Source: CAKZQX01 sp034437035 (lineage in GTDB: Bacteria; Chloroflexota; Chloroflexia; Chloroflexales; Chloroflexaceae). From it: 64,000 nucleotides of DNA. Numbering within the stretch: the first letter of the stretch is position 1; the number at the start of each line of letters is the position of its first letter. The stretch spans positions 14,136 to 78,135 of the forward strand of contig DAOTUI010000247.1 of the NCBI GenBank assembly GCA_034437035.1, given 5' to 3'. Below the pieces are notes generated by a model. That model saw nothing but the letters and a program-made list of their open reading frames with translations. It was not told where the DNA came from and ran no database searches. The position numbers were made by a program, and so were the translations under genes. Positions 49,848 to 58,088 of this stretch are shown here, in pieces.

Positions 49848-50978
49848 ATGATCAGGAAGTGCTATCTCACGCCACTCCTCGTCGCCTTCGCGGTCGCAAT
49901 GCTGTTGCTGCCGCCGGGGACAACCTATGGTCAGTCCGCGCCGGTTGAGAGTGAAGATATCATTGCCGCGCCGTTTGTTAAGCACTACTGGGGACACCAG
50001 GGACCGCGTGTTCTGGGGTATGTGCATTCACACCAGGTCAATGCCAATGGCTATTTTGCTCAATATTTTGAAAAGGGCCGGCTGGAAGATCATAGTCACG
50101 AAATCTCTGATCCGAACTGGGCGTTGATGTACGGGCGGTTGACGGTGGAGTTGATGGAGCAGGCGTCCTGGTTCCCGGTAAATGGGACAACAGTTACCTA
50201 TGGCGATCTCTGGTACTACTCGGCAACGCGGCATCCCGCGCCGATCGGGTTTACCGGCGGAACGATGGTTGTAGAGGGTGGCACGTTCGTTCCCTTTGAT
50301 GCAATGCTCAACCCGCAGCCGGGGTATGTCGTCCCTGACTACTTCTGGGCCTATATCAATCGCCAGGATCTCTTTCCGGGCGGCTGGATGCACGACATCG
50401 GTCTGCCGCTGACCAACGCCTTCGGTGTGCAGACAATGAAGGATGGGCAGACGCGCATGATCACTATGCAGGCGTTTGAGCGCTCCATCCTGACGTTTGA
50501 TCCGATGAACCCGCCTGAGTGGCAGATCGAGCGCGGGAATGTCGGCACCGATGCACTGGTAGCCAGCGGTCAGACACCGATGGGGGTCAAGCCGATCCGC
50601 CCGACCGGACCAAAGCGCATTGAGATTAGTATTGATAACCAGTGGTTGTATGCCTATGAAGGCGACTACATGGTGTTCGATGCTCCGGTCTCAACCGGCA
50701 GAAATGGCTTTGAGACGCCGCGCGGCTCGTTTTCGGTCTATTCTAAGCTGCGGACCCACAGGATGCGCGGGTCTGCCGGTGGGGAAACCTGGGACGTTCC
50801 CGATGTTCCGCATGTGATGTACTTCCGCGCGGGTGGGTATGCTATTCATGGAACGTACTGGCATAACACTTTTGGTACGGGCGCGCGCTTGAGCCACGGC
50901 TGTGTCAATCTGCCGCAGGATAAAGCGGCCTGGCTGTATGAGTGGACGACCAGTGGCACGCCGGTCATTATCTATTAG
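49848..50978 (+). CDS. L,D-transpeptidase (YkuD), secreted
   Basis: 376 residues from the ATG at 49848 (AAAGGAA upstream). Signal peptide MIRKCYLTPLLVAFAVAMLL followed by an AxA-like site before QSAPVES. A ~230-residue N-terminal region of unknown fold is followed by a YkuD domain (~265-376) with catalytic HGTYWHNTFGTGARLSHGCV, that is His ... S-H-G-C-V-N-L. It forms 3-3 cross-links or attaches proteins in the wall. A hairpin follows the stop. Confidence 0.93.
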   Translation: MIRKCYLTPLLVAFAVAMLLLPPGTTYGQSAPVESEDIIAAPFVKHYWGHQGPRVLGYVHSHQVNANGYFAQYFEKGRLEDHSHEISDPNWALMYGRLTVELMEQASWFPVNGTTVTYGDLWYYSATRHPAPIGFTGGTMVVEGGTFVPFDAMLNPQPGYVVPDYFWAYINRQDLFPGGWMHDIGLPLTNAFGVQTMKDGQTRMITMQAFERSILTFDPMNPPEWQIERGNVGTDALVASGQTPMGVKPIRPTGPKRIEISIDNQWLYAYEGDYMVFDAPVSTGRNGFETPRGSFSVYSKLRTHRMRGSAGGETWDVPDVPHVMYFRAGGYAIHGTYWHNTFGTGARLSHGCVNLPQDKAAWLYEWTTSGTPVIIY

Positions 50979-51008
50979 TTTCGTTTCCGATATTTTCAAT
51001 ACAGTGAG

Positions 51009-51040
51009 CAGCGGCCCGTCACATCAATGTGACGGGCCGC
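51009..51040 (+). terminator. hairpin terminator after the L,D-transpeptidase gene
   Basis: AGCGGCCCGTCACA/TGTGACGGGCCGCT, a 14-bp perfect stem with a 4-nt loop. No T-tract follows, but strength and position suggest a terminator. Confidence 0.7.
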
Positions 51041-51053
51041 TGCTGTTAAGTTA

Positions 51054-51340
51054 CACGCGTTACGCGGTCGTTGACCTGACAGACAATTCCGCCTCCGGCA
51101 GGGCGGAAGAAACCAGATCTTTTTCACGAAATGTTGGCTCTTCGAGCCAACATTTCGTGAAAAAGATAAAACAGTACCACGCTGCCGCAGGCGAAACCGG
51201 CATCCGGGTCGGGTACGCGGCCGGAATAGTCCGTACCGGGTATGGATAGCCTCTTCGTCTCCGGCAGGGCGGAACCGACCATCTTTTTCACGAAATGTTG
51301 CATCTTGTGCAACATTTCGTGAAAAAGATAAAAGTACCAC
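51054..51340 (-). mobile_element. nested-palindrome element, composite copies G1 and G2
   Basis: Two apical hairpins (51120-51165 and 51282-51325), each internally complementary. G1 has a good left end (CACGCGTTACGCGG), inner arms CGCCTCCGGCAG and CTGCCGCAGGCG, and a degenerate right end. G2 has lost its outer ends. The 3' side of G1 is joined directly to G2, unlike the clean tandem copies elsewhere. Confidence 0.75.
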
Positions 51341-51454
51341 TCACCGTTAACGTAGCATTCATGTGCCCAACGGCACACCACTGTGAATGAAAATGAGCAA
51401 TTTTCGGCCCAACGCCACACTCTATTCGCACAATGGGTCTTCCTATAGTAGAAT

Positions 51455-51535
51455 ACCAACGACCACAAACGGCGGCGGGCGCTGGACCACCGACCACAAT
51501 CCTTCGTCCGTCGTCGTGTGGATGCCACGATTGCC
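51455..51535. repeat. degenerate heptamer array, GACCACA/GACGACG type
   Basis: On the minus strand 7-mers GACGACG, GACGAAG, GATTGTG, GTCGGTG, GTCCAGC. It ends 12 bp from the stop of the F420-dependent dehydrogenase gene. Confidence 0.55.
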
Positions 51536-51546
51536 TGTCCAGATTA

Positions 51547-52527
51547 TCAGGTCAGCTTTGGAATAACCTCCTCGCCAAAGACCTTGATAAACTCCTCCTG
51601 GTTCCGCCCGACATTGTGAACATGCACCTCGTCAAAACCCAGGTCGATAAAGCTCTGGAGATGCGCGCGATGCTCATCAAGATCTGTTGAGATTAACACG
51701 CGTCCCTGAAAGTTTTCCGGACGGACAAGTTTTGCCATCGCTGCAAAGTCTTCCGGTGAGCGAATATCCTGCTTGGGGAAGCTCATGCCGCCATTGGGCC
51801 ACTCGGTCAGTGCGTTTTGCAGCGCTTCCTCCTGCGTGCGGGCCCACGACACATGGACCTGCAACAACCGCCGGAGTTGCCCCGGATCACGCCCGGCATC
51901 ACGCGCGCCCTGCGCCAGATTGTCCAGAATGCCGCGCAATTTCTCCGGGCCGGCGGCGGGAGTAATCAGGCCGTCACACTTCTGACCGGCGTAGCGCACC
52001 GTTTGCGGTCCGGTTGCGCCGATGTAGATTGGCGGTGGCGTATCCGGCAGGGTGTAGAGCCGCACCTTCTCCATTTTGAAATACTCTCCACGATAGCGTA
52101 CCGGCTTGCCACTGAACAGCCGTTGAATTATCTCGATGCTCTCGATCAGCATCTCCATCCGCTCCAGCGGTTCAGGCCAGACCCCACCAACCACATGCTC
52201 ATTGAGCGCTTCGCCGCTACCCAACCCCAGCCAGAAACGCCCGGGAAACATCGCCGCCAGCGTTGCCGCCGCATGCGCGATCACCGATGGATGGTAGCGA
52301 AAGCTGGGGCAGGTGACACCAGGGCCAAAGGTGTGGCTAGTAGTTGCGCCCAGCGTGCCCATCCAGGCATACACAAAGGCACTCTGGCCCTGCTGCGGCA
52401 CCCAGGGCTGAAAATGATCGGCGGCCAGGACGCCGCGAAACCCGTGCTGTTCAGCCAGTTGACAGTAGTGCAGCAGTTCATTCGGATGAAACTGCTCCAG
52501 TGCTGCGGAATAACCAATGGTTGCCAT
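51547..52527 (-). CDS. F420-dependent LLM-class oxidoreductase (glucose-6-phosphate dehydrogenase-like)
   Basis: 326 residues, luciferase-like TIM barrel. Pattern of the F420-dependent G6PDH-like group: HGFRGVLAADHFQPW, the GLGSGEALNEHVVG block and FSGKPVRYRGEYFKM, with YIGATGPQTVRYAG. Cofactor F420 is inferred from subfamily and from its place at the end of the F420 synthesis operon. The sugar substrate is a guess. ATG follows GAAAGGATACAGC. Confidence 0.88.
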   Translation of the reverse strand: MATIGYSAALEQFHPNELLHYCQLAEQHGFRGVLAADHFQPWVPQQGQSAFVYAWMGTLGATTSHTFGPGVTCPSFRYHPSVIAHAAATLAAMFPGRFWLGLGSGEALNEHVVGGVWPEPLERMEMLIESIEIIQRLFSGKPVRYRGEYFKMEKVRLYTLPDTPPPIYIGATGPQTVRYAGQKCDGLITPAAGPEKLRGILDNLAQGARDAGRDPGQLRRLLQVHVSWARTQEEALQNALTEWPNGGMSFPKQDIRSPEDFAAMAKLVRPENFQGRVLISTDLDEHRAHLQSFIDLGFDEVHVHNVGRNQEEFIKVFGEEVIPKLT

Positions 52528-52565
52528 GCTGTATCCTTTCCAGAATGGTTTATCACATTCAGGGT

Positions 52566-53234
52566 TTATGTCCGATACTGGGTAAAATCCTCCGGCGTGT
52601 CCACATCCAGAGCCAGTGTGGGTGAGGCATAGATTTGGGCCGTCAATCCCAGGCGGTGCGCCGTTTCCAGATGTTGTGCAAAGCTGTCGGGGCCAAACTG
52701 GAATGGTAGCGGCGAGGGCAGGCGCAGGCCCAGGGCATTGGTGCCATATCCGGCGCGGTCCGGCGCAATGACCAGCGCGGAGCCGGCCTGTAGGGATGCA
52801 GTCAACCCGGCCAGATCAGCGGGTGTAATGCGAGGTACGTCGGCGGGAATGATCAGGAGCGCATCGGCACCGGCAGCGGTGACAACCGTTCTGGCCCACT
52901 CCAGGGCGGCATTCAGGTCAGCGGTCGGGTCAGGCAGCGGACGGGCACCAAGTTTGGTCGTTAGCGCCAGGATGGTCGGGTCGGCGCTCATGATCCAGAC
53001 GCTCTCAATGTCAGATGTAGTCGGGTGCGTTCCGGCAGGTGCCACGGTTCCATGTTGCTCCCTTCCCGATAGCAGCGTTGCCAGCACCCGGCGTAACATG
53101 TCCAACACCAGGTCGCGGCGGGCTTCGGGGGAGAGTATTTCAGCCAGGCGACTCTTGGCGCGTGCAAGATCTTTTATTGGAATAACCAGATGCAGGTGCC
53201 GAATGCTGGATTGCGGCTGGTGGACTGCTTTCAT
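52566..53234 (-). CDS. cofC: 2-phospho-L-lactate (or phosphoenolpyruvate) guanylyltransferase
   Basis: 222 residues, nucleotidyltransferase fold with HLVIPIKDLARAKSRL (NTP-binding start), ARPLPDPTADLNAALEWART and LIIPADVPRITPADL. It makes lactyl- or enolpyruvyl-2-diphospho-5'-guanosine for CofD. Known FbiD-type enzymes use phosphoenolpyruvate; the choice cannot be read from sequence here. It is 21 bp after cofD on the same strand. Confidence 0.93.
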   Translation of the reverse strand: MKAVHQPQSSIRHLHLVIPIKDLARAKSRLAEILSPEARRDLVLDMLRRVLATLLSGREQHGTVAPAGTHPTTSDIESVWIMSADPTILALTTKLGARPLPDPTADLNAALEWARTVVTAAGADALLIIPADVPRITPADLAGLTASLQAGSALVIAPDRAGYGTNALGLRLPSPLPFQFGPDSFAQHLETAHRLGLTAQIYASPTLALDVDTPEDFTQYRT

Positions 53235-53255
53235 AGGTGGAGAATAATCCCGAAT

Positions 53256-54176
53256 CTAGCGATGCTGTAGGGCCACGCGTGCCAGGTTCGCCTTCTCGGT
53301 CGGTCCGCGCATGATGGTATCGGTGACAATAGCGCGGATACCCAGTGCCTCGACCGCATCCTTCAGGGCCGCGTCCACCTGATCAATCACCAGCACATCC
53401 AGCAGATCACGGTAGGTCTGCGCTATGCCCACCGCTGAGATTTCCAACCCGGCGGCACGCATCAGCGGCACAGCCGGTCCTTTGATGGCGGCACCACCCA
53501 CAATCGGACTGACCGCCACAACCGGCGCGGATGTCTGGCGCAGAGCGGCGCGTATCCCTGGTACAGCAAGAATTGGACCAATACTCACAATCGGGTTGCT
53601 GGGGGCCAGTATAACCGTCTCGGCTTCCAGGATGGCGTCCAGCACACCCGGCGCAGGTGCGGCCTGCTCAACGCCGACAAAGCGCACACCCAGTACCTCG
53701 TCGGCGGCGCGGCGCTGCACAAAATATTCTTCAAAGTGAAGTTCGCCCGCCGGGGTCAGCACATGGGTCGGCACCGGCTGATCGCTCATCGGCAAAATCC
53801 GTACCGCCACGCCAAAAGCCCGGCGAAACTGCTCAACCACCTGACTCAGCGTGTGGCCGGAGCGCAGCAGCGCGGTACGCTGAATATGTAGCGCCAGATC
53901 ACGGTCGCCCAGGTTAAACCAGGTAGGCGCACCCAGGCGGCCCAGCCACTCCAGGCAGGCATAGCTGTCACCCGTAATACCCCATCCCTGCGCCCGGTCG
54001 ATCACCCCCGCCAGCGTGCAGGTGACAATATCCAGGTCCGGTGCAATATATAGCCCATGCAGTTCAAAATCATCGCCCGTGTTGACAATCGCCGTAATGG
54101 TTTCCGGCGGCACCACCTGCACCAGTCCTTCGAGAAAGCGTGCCGCGCCAACCCCACCCGCGAGTGTGACAATCAT
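53256..54176 (-). CDS. cofD: 2-phospho-L-lactate transferase
   Basis: 306 residues. Signature: VTLAGGVGAARFLEGL at the N-terminus, NTGDDFELHGLYIAPDLD, GWGITGDSYACLEWL, NLGDRDLALHI, and LAPSNPIVSIGPILAVPGI. It joins the lactyl/enolpyruvyl phosphate to Fo to give F420-0 or its dehydro form. GGGAGAA precedes the start. Confidence 0.97.
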   Translation of the reverse strand: MIVTLAGGVGAARFLEGLVQVVPPETITAIVNTGDDFELHGLYIAPDLDIVTCTLAGVIDRAQGWGITGDSYACLEWLGRLGAPTWFNLGDRDLALHIQRTALLRSGHTLSQVVEQFRRAFGVAVRILPMSDQPVPTHVLTPAGELHFEEYFVQRRAADEVLGVRFVGVEQAAPAPGVLDAILEAETVILAPSNPIVSIGPILAVPGIRAALRQTSAPVVAVSPIVGGAAIKGPAVPLMRAAGLEISAVGIAQTYRDLLDVLVIDQVDAALKDAVEALGIRAIVTDTIMRGPTEKANLARVALQHR

Positions 54177-54194
54177 ACAATTTCTCCCGGCATC

Positions 54195-54941
54195 TCAGGT
54201 ATCCGGCTGATCCGGGTCGATCCCCAGGGCACGCAGGCGGGCGGCCAACCGCTCGGCACGTTCGCGCTCCTGCTCGGCACGTTCGCGCTCCTGTTCGGTG
54301 CGCCGCCGTTCTTGCTCAACACGCCGCTCTTCTGCTTCGGCACGCCGCCGCTCTGCTTCCCACTGGTGCTCCAGTTCGGTATAGCTTAGGAACCGCTGCC
54401 CATCGGGACGATAGATGTGAAGCGTATCGGGCTGAAGCGAGAAGCGGATACCCAGGCGTGGGCTGGTCCACTCCTCAATTGCGTCAATCATCCGTAGTTG
54501 CCCTTCGGAACGCAGCCAGCCGCTCAGCTCATTTTCATCAGGATCATAGATATAATACTCCTCAACGCCATAGTCATTGTAGAATTGCAGCTTTGTAGCC
54601 CATTCTTTCAGCGTGTTTCCCGGCGATGCAACTTCAAACACCACCTGCGGCGCAATCTGGTCCTCTTTCCACTGCAGGTATGCACCCCGGTCGCCTTTGG
54701 GACGACCAAATACGACCATGACATCGGGCGCGCGCCGAATCGCCGGCCGGCCTTGAACCGGGTACCAGAGCAGGTCGCCGGCAACGAACACATCCGGAGC
54801 ATCCCGATAGAGGGCATCCAGGCCACCCTGGATTGTTACAATCCAGCGAAACTGGCGGGTATTATCAGCCATTGGTTGTCCATCACTGGTTGGGTAGGTT
54901 ATTTCGTCGCTAACTATTTCGGCCGGAAGGGTTGTGGTCAT
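54195..54941 (-). CDS. Uma2-family nuclease-fold protein with coiled-coil tail
   Basis: 248 residues from the ATG at 54941 (AGAGGAAAGT upstream). Uma2 core: FVAGDLLWYPVQGRPAIRRAPDVMVVFGRPK, then the active-site-like VVFEVASPGNTLKEWATKL and YGVEEYYIYDPDENELSG. The C-terminal ~50 residues are a charged coiled coil built from EQERERA-like repeats, common in this subgroup. It lies between cofD and a GNAT gene in the F420 operon, an odd position for a Uma2 gene. Confidence 0.92.
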   Translation of the reverse strand: MTTTLPAEIVSDEITYPTSDGQPMADNTRQFRWIVTIQGGLDALYRDAPDVFVAGDLLWYPVQGRPAIRRAPDVMVVFGRPKGDRGAYLQWKEDQIAPQVVFEVASPGNTLKEWATKLQFYNDYGVEEYYIYDPDENELSGWLRSEGQLRMIDAIEEWTSPRLGIRFSLQPDTLHIYRPDGQRFLSYTELEHQWEAERRRAEAEERRVEQERRRTEQERERAEQERERAERLAARLRALGIDPDQPDT

Positions 54942-54955
54942 ACTTTCCTCTACCA

Positions 54956-54982
54956 TCACTTTTCACGTTTTCACGTTTCATG
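54956..54982. repeat. degenerate heptamer/octamer array, CACGTTT type
   Basis: CACTTTT, CACGTTTT, CACGTTT, CATGTTA. It ends directly at the stop of the GNAT gene (54983). Confidence 0.55.
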
Positions 54983-56155
54983 TTAAAACATATCCGGCGT
55001 CCATGGGCAGGGTCCGGCGAAAACTTGACTCATCGTCAGCAAGTCCTGCACTGGTGCAGTGATAGCGCCTACAGACTGCACTTCAAAGGGTGTCAGGTAG
55101 CCACTGTAGAGCATTGCCAGTTCGCGCACACCCAGGCGGATATGCCCCTCACCGCCCGGTTGTACGGTCGCCTTGCCTGCATCAAGCTCAAGGGTAAAAC
55201 GCCCGTTGTTCCAGGGCAGCACCTCATCATGGATCTCAAGCTGTAGTGCGGCCTGTAACTCCGGCGGATAGCCCCGCGCGGTCAGTGCTCCTGCCACATC
55301 GACAATCCGCAGCATCAGATCAAGCGACGAGGTCACGGTATGCTGCGACTCCGGTGTCAGAAAAATCAGGGGATCATACGCGCCCCCCGCCCACTGGAGC
55401 GTCTTGATCGTAGAACGGTGGGCCGCCAGCAGCGCCAGCAACCGTCGCCCGGCGTCGCGGGTCAGAAAGCAGATATCGCTAATCGACAGCGGATTGTTCC
55501 AGTCGGTCTGCGAGAAGATGATATACCCTTCCGGTTGACCATCCCGCAGAACCATGTATTTGTAAGCGGTATTATCGGGCGGTTCCAGGTAGTGCTCCCA
55601 GAAGTAATCCGGACGCTCCAGATTGCCCGCTGTTCGCCGCGCCCGTTCGCTGTAGATCTGCCGGAGTTTTGCATAGTCCGTCGGTTCAACCTCAACGATA
55701 TCCGGCTCCTGCTGCCGGATGGTTATGGCCCGGGTCGGCATTTCGTAGACGGTGCGGGTCGCGGCGCGTTCATACCCGAGTCGCCGGTAAAAGGTGACGG
55801 TGGCCGGGTAGAGGGATGAAAGCGGCACGCCGGTGGTATGCAACTCCTCCAGCGTATGCCGCAGCAGAGCCAACCCGACGCCGCTACCACGATACTCCGG
55901 AGCAACCCCGACCGCCGTAATCCCGCCGGTCGGGATGCTCATGCCGCCAAACCACTGGCCCATCGGTATCAAGCCCAGGCCGGCGATGACCTTGCCATGT
56001 TTACGCGCCACGCGTCCCTGCCGGTACCCCATTTTTATCCAGGGGCGGCGCATCCGCTCCAGCGGTAGGCCAATGGCCTGGGCAACCAGGGCAACCGTGC
56101 GCTCAAACTCGTCCTCGCGCATGGGACCGATATCGAGATCGGTATGCTGGTTCAT
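54983..56155 (-). CDS. Eis-like GNAT acetyltransferase with SCP2-like C-terminus
   Basis: 390 residues. N-terminal GNAT part with GITAVGVAPEYRGSGVGLAL (acetyl-CoA loop), FYRRLGYERA; middle GNAT-like repeat; and a C-terminal SCP2-like part (LELDAGKATVQPGGEGHIRLGVRELAMLYSGYLTPFE). This is the fold of Eis-type multi-acetyltransferases, usually acting on aminoglycosides or other amines. GGAGTGAG precedes the start. It is within the F420 operon. Confidence 0.9.
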   Translation of the reverse strand: MNQHTDLDIGPMREDEFERTVALVAQAIGLPLERMRRPWIKMGYRQGRVARKHGKVIAGLGLIPMGQWFGGMSIPTGGITAVGVAPEYRGSGVGLALLRHTLEELHTTGVPLSSLYPATVTFYRRLGYERAATRTVYEMPTRAITIRQQEPDIVEVEPTDYAKLRQIYSERARRTAGNLERPDYFWEHYLEPPDNTAYKYMVLRDGQPEGYIIFSQTDWNNPLSISDICFLTRDAGRRLLALLAAHRSTIKTLQWAGGAYDPLIFLTPESQHTVTSSLDLMLRIVDVAGALTARGYPPELQAALQLEIHDEVLPWNNGRFTLELDAGKATVQPGGEGHIRLGVRELAMLYSGYLTPFEVQSVGAITAPVQDLLTMSQVFAGPCPWTPDMF

Positions 56156-56176
56156 TGCTGTTTCTCACTCCCGCTC

Positions 56177-56773
56177 CTACTGCCACTGTACCACTAACTC
56201 CTCCAACGGACGGCGTTCGCGGCGCAGCGGGTCTCTGATCGCATAGCCGATGGTGATAAGCGCATGCGGAGTCAATGTTTGCTCCAGATCGAGGGCGGCG
56301 CGCACGGTCTCGGGACAGAAGAGCGGCGCACACATCCAGCCGCCATCCAGCCCCAGACTATAGGCCATCAGCAACATATTCTGCGCGGCGCACCCCAGGC
56401 TCTGGATCGCCATAATCGTCTCGGCGGACTGCCGCTCCGGGTCGGAATAGCGGTCCAGATCTTCGAGATAGAGGCAGGGAATGATCAGCGCCGGCGCATT
56501 CAGGATGCGCTGACGCGACTTCTCCAGGCGCAGATTGATCACCGCTTCGTCCTGCCGGTCAAGCGCGAGTTGCCGGCGCCAGGTTGCGCCCATCGCGGCG
56601 GCCAGACGTTCGCGCGCATCTGATCGCGTAATGACCACAAAGCGCCAGGGCTGGCGGCCGTGCGGCGACGGTGCCCAGCGCGCGGCCTCCAGGATCTCCA
56701 CCAGATGTTCCTCCGGCACAGTGCGCGGCTGGTAGGCTCGCACCGAGCGCCGCCCTTTGATGATCTGCATCAT
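56177..56773 (-). CDS. nitroreductase-family protein resembling FbiB C-terminal domain
   Basis: About 198 residues from the ATG pair at 56773. Flavin-binding nitroreductase pattern: IKGRRSVRAYQPRTVPEEHLVE, AARWAPSPHGRQPWRFVVIT, AAMGATWRRQL, IMAIQSLGCAAQNMLLMA and ALITIGYA. In mycobacteria this domain is fused to CofE in FbiB and reduces dehydro-F420-0. Here it is a separate gene 15 bp or more after cofE. The frame extends to 56863, but the extra 30 codons come from heptamer-array DNA, so the shorter start is preferred. Confidence 0.88.
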   Translation of the reverse strand: MMQIIKGRRSVRAYQPRTVPEEHLVEILEAARWAPSPHGRQPWRFVVITRSDARERLAAAMGATWRRQLALDRQDEAVINLRLEKSRQRILNAPALIIPCLYLEDLDRYSDPERQSAETIMAIQSLGCAAQNMLLMAYSLGLDGGWMCAPLFCPETVRAALDLEQTLTPHALITIGYAIRDPLRRERRPLEELVVQWQ

Positions 56774-56780
56774 TTCTTCC

Positions 56781-56815
56781 GGAGACGTAGGACGAACGAC
56801 GGCGGACGAAGGCTC
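56781..56815. repeat. degenerate heptamer array, GGACGAA type
   Basis: Units such as GACGAAC, GACGGCG, GACGAAG in the N-terminal extension region of the nitroreductase frame. Confidence 0.5.
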
Positions 56816-56850
56816 AACCGATTGATGCAGCATGCCATCTGTCTGTTGTT

Positions 56851-56880
56851 CGTCATTCGTCATTCGTCGTTCGTCTTTCT
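56851..56880. repeat. heptamer array, CGTCATT type
   Basis: 7-mers CGTCATT, CGTCATT, CGTCGTT, CGTCTTT, abutting the cofE stop (56879). Confidence 0.75.
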
Positions 56881-57634
56881 AGCGGAACAGATCCTGCTCG
56901 GGTTTGCGGATGAGGCGTTGGGCACTGCTCGCAGTCGGTGTGTAGGTGTACCCCCGAATAATCGCGGCGGGCACCGCGTCGATCTTGCCCATGACCAGTT
57001 CGGCGGCGCTTGCCAGTTCATCGCCGACGGCCATAGCACTGGCTTGCATCTGGTAGCCGTGGGCATCCTGCATGCCGGCATAATCAACCAGCGGGTCCAG
57101 CCCGCCCACGCCAATGGCAATGTTTACCTGTCCCTCACGCCAGGGCCGCCCAAAGCTATCGGAGATAATTACCGCAACCGGAACACCCGTCCGGGCAAGC
57201 AGTTCGGCGCGCAGGTTGGCGGCGCTCTGATCGGGATCGACCGGCAGCAGTGTGACCATCTGCCCACCGCCGACATTCGACTCGTCCACCCCGGCATTCG
57301 CGCAGATCAGCCCCTGGCGATTCTCCGTAATCAGCACACCGCGATCCATCTTGACGATGCGACGCGTCTCGCGCAGCACGACCTCCTGGTAGTGAGCATC
57401 CTTGCGCCCCTGCGCCGCGACAGTGTGGGCAAACGCCGACGGCTCAACCGTTGCCGGGTTGACAATCCGCCCCTCGGCCTTGGAGACGATCTTCTGGGTG
57501 ATAACCAGCACGTCGTCCGCTTCTAATGCCTGGTCGTGTTGCGCCAGCGCAGCCAGCAGCAGCGTGACCAGATTATCGCCCGGCCCAACTTCAGCGATAC
57601 CACACACAGGAATAATGCGGATTTCACGTTGCAT
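56879..57634 (-). CDS. cofE: coenzyme F420-0:L-glutamate ligase
   Basis: 251 residues. CofE signature: VCGIAEVGPGDNLVTLLLAAL, DDVLVITQKIVSKAEGRIV, SDSFGRPWREGQVNIAIGV, and VDYAGMQDAHGYQMQAS. It adds glutamates to F420-0. Upstream-most gene of the F420 operon (57634 down to 51547). Element H lies between its start and ftsK. The fbiC/cofGH genes are not in the window. Confidence 0.96.
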   Translation of the reverse strand: MQREIRIIPVCGIAEVGPGDNLVTLLLAALAQHDQALEADDVLVITQKIVSKAEGRIVNPATVEPSAFAHTVAAQGRKDAHYQEVVLRETRRIVKMDRGVLITENRQGLICANAGVDESNVGGGQMVTLLPVDPDQSAANLRAELLARTGVPVAVIISDSFGRPWREGQVNIAIGVGGLDPLVDYAGMQDAHGYQMQASAMAVGDELASAAELVMGKIDAVPAAIIRGYTYTPTASSAQRLIRKPEQDLFR

Positions 57635-57665
57635 ATGTTATCCAAACGCTAATACCCATTTTTAA

Positions 57666-57855
57666 CAGGACTTACGCGGTCACGAACCCGAAAGGCATTT
57701 CAGCATCCGGCAGGGCGGAAGAAACCGGATCTTTTTCACAAAAAATCCACGTCGTGAATTTTTTGTGAAAAAGAAAAAAGTACCATGCTGCCGCAGGCGA
57801 ATCGGGCTTCCATCGGGTGGGATGTCCGGTTTGCATGTCAACCGCGTAACTCCTC
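57666..57855 (-). mobile_element. nested-palindrome element, copy H
   Basis: About 190 bp with left end CAGGACTTACGCGGT and right ACCGCGTAACTCCT. The apical stem is shortened (CACAAAAAAT...ATTTTTTGTG). Flanks TTTTTAA and TTTATTAA match only in part. Between divergent cofE and ftsK. Confidence 0.8.
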
Positions 57856-58037
57856 TTTATTAAATACACGGCGATCACGATCGGGACAACCGATAAAACA
57901 TTTGACATTTTGTTGAATTCAGGCAAAAAGGCCAGGCCGGATTGATTATACCCGATCATCAGATCTCAGGCGGGACCAGTCTGTGCGACTGTCGGGCCTG
58001 CCTGCGCGCGAACCCTGCGACTCCCGCGCAGATGTGC

Positions 58038-58043
58038 TATAAT
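58038..58043 (+). promoter_or_regulatory. -10 box (TATAAT) upstream of ftsK
   Basis: TGTGCTATAAT about 46 bp before the ftsK start. No good -35 at 17 bp. Confidence 0.5.
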
Positions 58044-58088
58044 CGACAGAGATAACTGCAAGTGATGCGACTCAGCAGGGAGAGAGCT

